Shown one piece after another: positions 14,592 to 22,700 of a DNA stretch of 40,924 nucleotides; position 1 is the stretch's first letter; the number at the start of each line of letters is the position of its first letter. Both the position numbers and the translations under genes were made by a program. Origin of the DNA: a virus. The notes under the pieces were generated by a model. The model was given only the letters and a program-made list of their open reading frames with translations, was not told the DNA's origin and did not search any database. Location: positions 1-40,924 of the IMG/VR virus record IMGVR_UViG_3300021963_000257, one strand, 5' to 3'.

Positions 14592-15969
14592 GATTTCCAA
14601 ATGGATTGGATTCACTGAAGTCTATTATATTATCTGCTTCTGTTTCTATAACATCATTTTCTGCATACTTATCTATAGTATTATAGTTATTTACGATTCT
14701 GACTTTATAAGTTGCTCCCGATTTAGACCCCGTTAAAACATCACCATTTACAAATGATCCTGTTATATTTGAAACTTGAAGTACGTTTGTAACAGAATTC
14801 CAGTTTCTGACAACTGCAGTTGTTGAACTAATACTTCCCACTACAGTTTCATTAAAAATATAAGTTCCTATTCCCGACGAATATGGAGATGCTATAGTTA
14901 TAGTTGGAGCAACGGTATATCCTAAACCAGCATTTGTGATATAGATCGATGTTACAACTCCTGCGGTGTTTATTTTTGCTCTTGCAGTTGCAGTTATTCC
15001 TGCACCTGGGGAACCAGTAAAAGTAACTAATGGAGAAGAGTCATATCCAGATCCTCCGGAAGTTACTGTAATAATGCCAACTATTCCATCACCAATAGTT
15101 GATGTTGCAGCTGCTCCAGCACCACCTCCACCGACAAATACTACAGAAGGAGCAACTGTATATCCATATCCTGGATTTACAATTTCAACCCCCTGAACTT
15201 TATAATTTTCAGTGTTTCCATTACAATCAACTAATCCACCAATAAGAGTCGCAATTCCAACCGCAGTAAGACCTCCAGAAGGTGCTGATGAAATAGCAAC
15301 TCTAGGTGCAGAAGTATAACCATTACCTCTATTGGTTACTGTTATAAATCTTACTCCACCGTTAACTATTCCTGTCAGTGCAGTTGCTGTAGATCCAACA
15401 CCAACCATATTCAGTGATTGGATAAAACCTTCCTCCACAATATTATCATCTATTTCATCGAAACCAGTATCAACAATTTCATCTTCATATCTGAAAAGTT
15501 CGCACCTTAACTCATAAACATATGTTTTTTGAAGTTGATAAAATGGTTTTTCATGCTCTACAAATTTAATTTCAAATAATCTATCTCCAAGAGGAAACCA
15601 AATTAAATCACCTTCTTTTGGTCTAGAAGACAATTTTATATTTGGTAGATTTTTTGATAGAGGAGCAATATAAGTTTCAAATCTTTCCTTCGAAATAATC
15701 AAGTTTAAATCATTTAATGGTTGAACTCCAAATTTTGATAATATAGTTCCTTGCCCCTCATATCCATCATAAGTATCTACATAAGCTTCTATAGGATACG
15801 CGTTATCAAATTTAGACTCAATAACCTCTTTTATTACTGTTTTTTCGGTAACATATTTTCTCGGAAGATAATAAACCTCAACTCCATACATTCGGAGTTG
15901 TTCATTAATCAAATCCTGTATTAATCCCTGTTCTGCTGCAGAACCTTGAAGAAAAAATGGATTTAACAT
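14587..15969 (-). CDS. 14: Neck protein gp14 with a repeat insertion
   Basis: This 460-residue protein is a head-completion (neck) protein that, with gp13, readies the filled head for tail joining. The N-terminal part matches T4 gp14: MYGVEVYYLPRKYV (T4 MRGVECYYVPREYV), DGYEGQGTILSKFGVQ (T4 EGYEGQNSFFSNFGMQ), and KEGDLIWFPLGDRLFEIKFV (T4 [20 protein letters not shown]). The C-terminal DKYAENDVIETEADNI resembles T4 DQYAEVDQINSEAKEY. Between them, about residues 190-390 are an insertion of GxGYxxxP repeats absent from T4 gp14 (256 aa). I chose the ATG at 15969, one base after the gp13 stop, over the upstream TTG at 15978. Confidence 0.94.
   Translation of the reverse strand: MLNPFFLQGSAAEQGLIQDLINEQLRMYGVEVYYLPRKYVTEKTVIKEVIESKFDNAYPIEAYVDTYDGYEGQGTILSKFGVQPLNDLNLIISKERFETYIAPLSKNLPNIKLSSRPKEGDLIWFPLGDRLFEIKFVEHEKPFYQLQKTYVYELRCELFRYEDEIVDTGFDEIDDNIVEEGFIQSLNMVGVGSTATALTGIVNGGVRFITVTNRGNGYTSAPRVAISSAPSGGLTAVGIATLIGGLVDCNGNTENYKVQGVEIVNPGYGYTVAPSVVFVGGGGAGAAATSTIGDGIVGIITVTSGGSGYDSSPLVTFTGSPGAGITATARAKINTAGVVTSIYITNAGLGYTVAPTITIASPYSSGIGTYIFNETVVGSISSTTAVVRNWNSVTNVLQVSNITGSFVNGDVLTGSKSGATYKVRIVNNYNTIDKYAENDVIETEADNIIDFSESNPFGNP
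14870..15365 (-). repeat. GGxGYxxxP repeat insertion in gp14
   Basis: There are four imperfect copies of a unit of roughly 40-60 residues: V-x-I-x-V-x-N/S-x-G-x-G-Y-T-x-x-P-x-V, followed by a Gly/Ala-rich turn. Visible cores are NRGNGYTSAPRVAI, NPGYGYTVAPSVVF, SGGSGYDSSPLVTF and NAGLGYTVAPTITI. The insert splits a T4-like neck protein. Confidence 0.88.
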
Positions 15970-15970
15970 A

Positions 15971-16810
15971 TTATCCAATCATATCTAGTGGTGGAAGTTC
16001 ATAAGTATTGGACATCTTTTCCATGATGTTTTCAAGTTCTTTTTGTGCATCATCATAAATTTGTCTTCCATTAAGTTCTATACCTCCAGGAAGTTTTACT
16101 CCTTGGAACTTAATCAAGTTTTGTCCCCACTGTTTTTTTATCAGAGATGTCAAATACATTTTTAAGAAAGAATCATTCCAAACTTTAGAATAATCATTTG
16201 GATCTAAACTTCTATAACAATCGATAATCAAATAAGTTCCTGCGGTTACTGATCCCCAATCAATATCTAAGTATAAACGATCTTGTCTTTTATTAAATCT
16301 AATTTGTTTTTGTGTTGTTAGTAAAAAGTTAATATCTTCTAAGTAAGTTTTTACCATTGCATAAGTTAAAAGTTCAGTGGATCCCCAATAGTAAATATCA
16401 TTTAAGAATAATTGATACTTCACACTGAACATATTATTTGTGATAGTATTAGTTCCATCAAAGTGGAATATCTTATTTACACCAATAACTGAAGGTGGGA
16501 TTTGAAGATAGTTTCCACCTTCATAAAAGTTGAACTGAGTGGTCAAACCTACATTATGATTTACTGTTATTGTGCTTATTCCAACTCCAGATGTTGGTTG
16601 TGCTCTACCTCTGTTAATATCATCATCAGTAATCTGATATTTTAAAAATGTTGGATATACACCATCAAAATGTCTTTCTTGGAAAAACTGAATAGCATCA
16701 TCAACTAAATCTTCAATTTGTTCATCCGCAACATTAATTTCCAAAACTGGAGCACCCAGTTTTCTCTTGCAGTAATCAATTAATTCTTGTCTAGTTGATG
16801 GTTGTGCCAT
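15971..16810 (-). CDS. 13: Neck protein gp13
   Basis: This 279-residue protein is the partner of gp14 in head completion. Typical gp13 sequence includes TRQELIDYCKRKLGAPVLEI, VADEQIEDLVDDAIQFFQER, HFDGVYPTFLKYQITDDDI, FSVKYQLFLNDIYYWG and DCYRSLDPNDYSKVWNDSFL, near T4 gp13 in length (309 aa). Its ATG at 16810 overlaps the stop of the 54-codon gene as TAATG, and gp14 follows after one base. The four genes from the 842-residue protein to gp13 are thus chained by overlaps, and gp14 joins them at a one-base gap. Confidence 0.95.
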   Translation of the reverse strand: MAQPSTRQELIDYCKRKLGAPVLEINVADEQIEDLVDDAIQFFQERHFDGVYPTFLKYQITDDDINRGRAQPTSGVGISTITVNHNVGLTTQFNFYEGGNYLQIPPSVIGVNKIFHFDGTNTITNNMFSVKYQLFLNDIYYWGSTELLTYAMVKTYLEDINFLLTTQKQIRFNKRQDRLYLDIDWGSVTAGTYLIIDCYRSLDPNDYSKVWNDSFLKMYLTSLIKKQWGQNLIKFQGVKLPGGIELNGRQIYDDAQKELENIMEKMSNTYELPPLDMIG

Positions 16811-16974
16811 TAGAATTTAGATACAACTTCTTGCTGTTTTAAATATAATTTAATATAAGACTTTGCGTAGTTCTTAAGAACTTCAATATCATCTACACTA
16901 TCTATATCTCTAGAAAGTTTCTCATATTCAAACATTTTATTTACATCATCTAATTGTATTTGATTAGGATTCAT
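16810..16974 (-). CDS. Small 54-residue protein upstream of gp13
   Basis: A short ORF translates as MNPNQIQLDDVNKMFEYEKL and continues SRDIDSVDDIEVLKNYAKSY to an end KQQEVVSKF. It is charged and predicted to be two helices. The support is its position: it fills an otherwise empty 160-nt gap exactly, its ATG overlaps the stop of the upstream 74-residue gene as ATGA, and its TAA overlaps the gp13 start as TAATG. I recall similar small proteins before gene 13 in cyanophages but could not check. No function is known to me; a virion-assembly helper is a guess from context. Confidence 0.82.
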   Translation of the reverse strand: MNPNQIQLDDVNKMFEYEKLSRDIDSVDDIEVLKNYAKSYIKLYLKQQEVVSKF

Positions 16975-17195
16975 TTTGTCAAGTTCCTTAATAAATCTTT
17001 GATTTCACCTAGATCATTTTTGACCTGATTGATATCACTTTCAAGTTTCTCTATTCTATTTAATTCTTTTTCTTTAGTTTTTTTCAAATTCATATATGAA
17101 TTATATGATAAAGAATCGGAATTCACTATCATATTTGTATTAGCATCTCTATAAAGATTTGGATGATTTTCTACTTTAATTTTTTTCATGATCAT
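16971..17195 (-). CDS. Small coiled-coil protein, neck-gene cluster
   Basis: This 74-residue protein has two visible parts: an N-terminal NHPNLYRDANTNMIVNSDSL segment and a C-terminal coiled coil, about residues 38-73 (KEKELNRIEKLESDINQVKN, then DLGEIKDLLRNLTK), with heptad Leu/Ile spacing. I do not recognise a T4 counterpart, but similar small proteins (YRD...I.N.D, then a coiled coil) are common beside gene 13 in cyanophages as I remember them. Its first ATG overlaps the stop of the 842-residue gene (ATGA) and its own stop overlaps the next ATG (ATGA). It is probably an assembly or structural accessory. Confidence 0.78.
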   Translation of the reverse strand: MIMKKIKVENHPNLYRDANTNMIVNSDSLSYNSYMNLKKTKEKELNRIEKLESDINQVKNDLGEIKDLLRNLTK

Positions 17196-19720
17196 GCAAG
17201 TGCGATAACTCTAAGGTCTCTTAATCTTGGTGGATATGCCTGACTTGTAGAAGATCCAATAATCTTAATTGTAAAATATCTAAACGAAGGTAAATTATCT
17301 ACAGTGAATTCATAGTCTTTAAATTCTATCGTATTTGAATCAAATCCAATAATATCAGTCTTGGCAAACTTAGAATCCGGAGTGCCATCACTTAGAGAAT
17401 CATTGGGTTCTAATCCAGAATCTAATCTCTGCTTATTTACATATCCGGGGAATGGATAGTATATTGGGCTTTCGTCTTTATTACTTAAAACAGAATATAA
17501 AACTCTTAAATCACAATAAGTATTAATATGTGCAGAAACTAATACCTTAATAGATGTTGCAGAATTTTCTAATGAAAGGGTATCTGTAGCATAAACAAAA
17601 GACGATGGATCATTTTCTAATGTAGAAACTCTATCATCAGTTGCATAATTTTCAATTGGATTATTAATTCTATTTGTTGTAAAAATAACACCAACTCTAT
17701 CTAAATCGATAACAGGAGAAATGTAATCATTTGAAGTAAATAAATTGGAAGTTAGAGTAAAAGATTTATTTCCCGGTAAATTTGAAAGTTTTGTTGATTC
17801 ATTTATTTGGGAACATATTAGTCTAGGATTTGTGAAGTAGTTGTTTGAATTTAAGTTTATATCTTCAAATCCACGATCTAAGAATGAAGTTTCGGAACCA
17901 TCAACACTTGTGCCACTAACTGTTCTAACAAATGAACTAATACTAGTCCCTGGAATGGTCAATGTTTGTACCGTTGGTCTTATACTTTCAAACTGTATAT
18001 TTTGAGTTGCTTCAATACCAGAACCTCCAGAAGATTTCGTATCATTGATATAAAGATTTGGGAATGAAGATGAACTTCTATTGGTTATTCCTTGCGGTAG
18101 AGGTCCAGTGTACTCTGTATTTGAAGTGTTTATCTTTAATGTATAATAGTCAAGATCTATTGGATCAGAAACAGATGCGTCAGATAATATATGTTGTTTA
18201 TTGATTCTTCTTAATGAAACTCCTGCTACTTCATACTTATATACGAATGCTCCAGCATCATAACTAAATGAATTAGTTCCATCAATTCCTCTAGTTATTC
18301 CGGTTAAAGTGTTTGAACTCACTCCCTCATAAGAAATTATTTCATCACCAATTAAGATATATCCTGGATTTGTACTTGCTACTCCTACATTTTCAAAAGT
18401 TGAAAAATTAGTAGCATCTTGTAAAATAATTTCTGAAGTAGAAGTTGATTCATATCCTGTTGTTAAGATAGTCGGCAAAACATCAGATTCAACTCCGGAA
18501 ATTATTACAGAGTTTTCTGTTGCGTGCATCCCATGATTTTTATGGTTCACTTTTATGTGAAGTCCATCTGTTACTTCTATTAATCCACCAGGAAGAATAG
18601 TAACATTTCCACCAACAGATGCATTAAGATCTGTTGTTATTCCGGAATTATTAATATATTGAATAGTTTTTCCTACACCAACTTGAAATGTTCCTTGAAC
18701 CTGATCTATAATCAGTTGATTTACTCCAAAAATATCGGATACTGAAAACTGCGCATTAAGACCTAAAGAACTAATACCAACCTGAGTTGGTGTTAGCACA
18801 TCACCAATAACATATCCCGCACCACCACTGGTAATTGTCGCAGCAACTGCTACTCCATTTTGTATGCTGACACTAGCCGTTGCATTGACTCCACTACCCG
18901 TTAAACTTGTCAACGAAACATTATTGTAAGTATAGTTTCCTATAGATGGAGTATATCCTATTCCTGGATTAATTACATTTAATGTACCAAAAGCAGATCC
19001 TGCAGAACCAACATAATTGCCGGTTCCATTAGATCCTTGTTGTAATATTGTATTCCCTAAAGTTAAATTAGAATCTTGAACTGTTGTACCTAATCCAACT
19101 CTAATTCTTTTTGATGTAAACTCTAAAGAATCTTTTAGTAAGTTTGGTACTTGATTATTACCAGATAGCATATCTGGATTATAAAAATTGATACTTCCTT
19201 GAGTTTCTATAAATCTTGCCCTATAAAGATTGAATTTCAAATCTTCATATGGACTTTCATTCCAAGTAGATCCATTTTGAGATTTAAATAAACCACCAGA
19301 GTTTGGTTGTTTTGTTACAACATTTCTAGAAAATTCTTGTCCACCTCCTAAGGCAACTCTATCAGAAACATTGCTAACATCAAACTCACCAAGATTAGAT
19401 ACCCATACATTATAAAGATCTGAATTCGAAGTTATTACCAAGGCATGAAATGTTCCTCCAGAAAGATATACTGGAGAATCAAAAGTAAATTTTGTCGGGA
19501 TTAATGCATTATTTGATATATTAACTTGATCTGCGTCAAGGACAACTTCAGAAAATGGATAAACTGAACTTGTAGGATATCCTAGTTCTAAAGGTCTTAA
19601 TTGAACTGTTACTGGAAGTTGATCGTCTTTAGATTGAAAAAACAACTCAACAGAAGTCACAAATATCCCTGTAGAGGGATTAACATAAAAAGTTTGTGCT
19701 AATGGATCTGCTAGTTTCAT
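17192..19720 (-). CDS. Large virion structural protein (842 aa), baseplate/fibre region
   Basis: The opening MKLADPLAQTFYVNPSTGIF, then VTSVELFFQSKDDQLPVTVQ, PVYLSGGTFHALVIT, GGLFKSQNGSTW and DLKFNLYRARF, is the pattern of a cyanophage structural protein that normally follows or is fused to DUF4815 proteins (recalled, not searched). About residues 245-320 carry GxGY repeats (INPGIGYTPSIGNYTYNNVS, TSGGAGYVIGD). About residues 425-500 carry the RGxxGT module (YILIGDEIISYEGVSSNTL, TGITRGIDGTNSFSYDAG). NHKNHGMHATENSVIISGVE is another familiar block. It sits where T4 has the short-fibre and fibritin genes, but no fibre motif is evident, so the exact role is unknown. GAGGA precedes the ATG by about 5 nt. 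Confidence 0.82.
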   Translation of the reverse strand: MKLADPLAQTFYVNPSTGIFVTSVELFFQSKDDQLPVTVQLRPLELGYPTSSVYPFSEVVLDADQVNISNNALIPTKFTFDSPVYLSGGTFHALVITSNSDLYNVWVSNLGEFDVSNVSDRVALGGGQEFSRNVVTKQPNSGGLFKSQNGSTWNESPYEDLKFNLYRARFIETQGSINFYNPDMLSGNNQVPNLLKDSLEFTSKRIRVGLGTTVQDSNLTLGNTILQQGSNGTGNYVGSAGSAFGTLNVINPGIGYTPSIGNYTYNNVSLTSLTGSGVNATASVSIQNGVAVAATITSGGAGYVIGDVLTPTQVGISSLGLNAQFSVSDIFGVNQLIIDQVQGTFQVGVGKTIQYINNSGITTDLNASVGGNVTILPGGLIEVTDGLHIKVNHKNHGMHATENSVIISGVESDVLPTILTTGYESTSTSEIILQDATNFSTFENVGVASTNPGYILIGDEIISYEGVSSNTLTGITRGIDGTNSFSYDAGAFVYKYEVAGVSLRRINKQHILSDASVSDPIDLDYYTLKINTSNTEYTGPLPQGITNRSSSSFPNLYINDTKSSGGSGIEATQNIQFESIRPTVQTLTIPGTSISSFVRTVSGTSVDGSETSFLDRGFEDINLNSNNYFTNPRLICSQINESTKLSNLPGNKSFTLTSNLFTSNDYISPVIDLDRVGVIFTTNRINNPIENYATDDRVSTLENDPSSFVYATDTLSLENSATSIKVLVSAHINTYCDLRVLYSVLSNKDESPIYYPFPGYVNKQRLDSGLEPNDSLSDGTPDSKFAKTDIIGFDSNTIEFKDYEFTVDNLPSFRYFTIKIIGSSTSQAYPPRLRDLRVIALA
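18775..18992 (-). repeat. GxGY repeats in the 842-residue protein
   Basis: Two copies of the same beta-unit seen in gp14 and gp7: NPGIGYTPSIGNYTYN, then the Ala-rich turn GSGVNATASVSI, then TSGGAGYVIGDVLT. They are embedded in an unrelated structural protein. Confidence 0.7.
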
Positions 19721-19762
19721 TTATCCTCAGAATAATTTATTTTTTTATAGTCCCTTTAAGTA

Positions 19763-19770
19763 TATTTAGA
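19763..19770 (-). promoter_or_regulatory. Possible late promoter for the 842-residue gene
   Basis: The minus strand reads TCTAAATA, seven of eight bases of the late consensus with the TAAATA core intact. It lies in the 73-nt gap after the 1860-residue gene, 43 nt before the ATG at 19720. It would also serve the coupled neck genes downstream. A second, weaker AATAAATT lies at 19734-19741. Confidence 0.45.
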
Positions 19771-19793
19771 TGGTTTTACTTGTCACAAAAAGA

Positions 19794-22700
19794 TCAGTAA
19801 CCTCTCGATCTCGGTGATGAGGATGATGAACGTGAAGATGATGAGGATCTGCCACTGTAACCACTACTTGGTCTTGGTGGATTGGTTATACGACGAGTTG
19901 AACCTCTACTTGTACTTGGTAAATTAGGTGAACCTCCAATCAGTGGTTGATTATAATTTGCAGCATACCCACCACTTGGACTTGCTAACTTACCACTTTT
20001 CTGTCCAGTTACATATACATATGGGTCAACTGTCCATGCTCCAGAACTACTTGCATTTTGGCCAGTCCAAGTGCTTTGTGCTCCTGGTCTATACTCATAT
20101 TTTCCATTACCAAGCAATACACCATTTGAAACTGTTCCATCAGTATTAAATGTAACTCCTCCAATTGTCGATCCACTAATAGATGATGGTGAAGAGTTGA
20201 AAATATTAACAGACGAAGATGATGGGGGAGAAGAACTAGAACTTCTTGGTCGAGAAGGTGAAGGTCTTACAGTTGATGAAGGGCTTGTTGGTCTTGGAAC
20301 CGAAATTGGACCTGGACCTGGAGGTGGTGGAATTGGTACGGAGGAAATACTAGTATTAGTATCACTATCAGTTACTGGTTCTGATTCTGTAGCAAGACCG
20401 GTCTCAAGTCTAAGATCTCTAGTTACTAGGATATTTTCCTTCGTATTAGTTGCAAATCCTTCGGCATAGAACTTTTCTTCTGCGCTTGTAGTAACTAATC
20501 CACCAACTAATGTATTAACTTCACTATTGGTTATCCTGAAAAGTTTAATTCCAACCTTAAACTTTGGTGAAGAAAGACTATTTGGATTTGGAACATAGAA
20601 AGAACCTATAACAGTACCAACATTATCCGTAACTAATCTAACATTGGTCACTATTGCTGTTGCACCACTTCTCATTCCTCTTAATTTCATTCCCTTTGTT
20701 GCATAACCATTATATGTGCCTTGAGTTATATTTGATAATGAATATGTATCAACATTTAATAAAGTTGATGATTCCGAATAAACAAAAGGTATGGTATTAT
20801 CTCTACTATATGGATTTAAAGTAAAGATATCTTTGGGTTTATTGTATGCCCCATACTTATGATTAGGTGCTGCTACTCTAAACTTAAATGAACTAGCTTG
20901 TGGTGGTGAGATAAATTCTGGTTTTCTTCCAGATCTTCTTCCACCAGGAGTTGGAGCAAGTGTGAGTGTTGGGAAGGATGGTGAAGGTTGATATACAATA
21001 TTTGGTTCAGCATAAACAGTTTCACCAACTTCAAAAACACCATTAATCATACTAATCTCTAATAATTTCGGAGTGCAATATCTGGTGACATTGACACCAT
21101 CAAAGAAATTATAAACTTGTGTAAATGGTTTCATTCTCTTGGCAGTAAATTCAATATTTCTCTTCCTCATATAAGGAACTAAATCAATACTTACAACCGA
21201 GTCCCCTAAAGATCTCTTATTAAATTCTTCAGATGCAATTTGTCTAGTGCCTGATCTGGTTCTTGTTCCCGTTCTTGTTTTAGTTACAGTAGTTTCAGTA
21301 ATATTACTAGAACCCTGTACATATTTTTTGACATTATTTTGCGTTGAAGATCCAGTCCAAGTTGTTTCCCAAGAATTCCAGGTAACAGGACCAAATCCAG
21401 TTTGAGCATCAAATCCTTCTTTGGAAAGTTGCTGTAAAGTTTTAGTGTAGTTACCCTCTACTTCTATAGATGTAGATGGAAGTCTAACTGGATCAATCCA
21501 AACATCAGATGCTGGATATAACTGAATTGTTCCTGAATAGTATGTACTTCTAAATGGAGCAACATTTACTACTTTAGTCGCATATGGTTGAGAAGTTTCT
21601 AACTCTTCTTCATAATTCAAAGTTAAGAGTTGTCCAGTTACCCTTACCCCAGATCCTGTCAAATCCTCAACGAATCTCAAATCAACATCAGAATTTGAAG
21701 TTTGAGTTAGTCCGAGTAAAGACTCTGACCCAATAACCAAATCTAATTGCGTAGTATAGTGAGTTGGTCTTAATTCGGAGTTTGAAATATCGATGGAGTT
21801 TTTAACACCAGTAACTTTTTTCTGATATAAAGTGTTAGCAAAATTATCTACAAAAAATCCTGATTTAAATCTATCTAAACCATTTTCATCCCTAATTGTA
21901 AAATTAGAAGTATCAGTTTCCAGTAAGGATAATGTAGTATAAAATTCTAAGTTGCTTATTCTTTCTTCCAACTTTTGAATGTCGGACATTCTATATCTCT
22001 TATGTCTTACCAAAGAAACAGTTGCTTCATCAACTGTTTCGAGATATGCAGGTAGAGAAATCGTTGCAATTTCTATTGCATCTGCAACTGGAAGAGGAAG
22101 TTGTGGATTTTCTGATGCTTCTCCGGTTTTGAGTTGGAAAAGACCATCTTTAGTGAAAAATATTTTATCAATTCTTGGAAGATAGAATGAATAATCGATA
22201 ATTATAGATTCATCAGAAGCTAATACTTTAGTGTATTGATTCTGATCGGAAACGAAATTTCTTCCTAAAAATTCAAAGGGAGATCTTGATCCTTCTGATG
22301 GAGTAATTGGGGAAACTCTAGGTCTTACATCAATTACATCGGACACTGATCTCTCAGTACCATCAATAACGCTAGGGAGAGTTTTATAGTTAAATTGCTG
22401 ATATGAATTTACGGTTAAAATATCTCCCCTATCAGATTCCGCAATTTCTGCAGATTCGAAAATTACTCTGATTTTTCTATTAGATTCTTTTATATTGGAT
22501 TTTCTTATTATTTTTGAGTAATTATAAACAGTTTCTGAGTATCCAGAGTCTAGACTATATCTGTTGGTTATATTGTTACTTCCACCGGAAATATTTGATA
22601 TTATTGCTTCTATTCCAGATTCTTCGAATCTTACAAGTTCTCCCACAGAGAAAGAAGTATCATTTAAGTAAACAAACCCAACTGATAGATTATTTTCTAC

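Noticed and set aside
16811-16970. Apparent gene-free gap before gp13
   Set aside because: It is not a gap: it is filled by the 54-codon gene with overlapping start and stop.
20071-20469. Plus-strand ORF of 132 residues, Gly/Glu-rich
   Set aside because: It is antisense to the Pro/Ser-rich tail of the DUF4815 protein; composition is fully explained by that.
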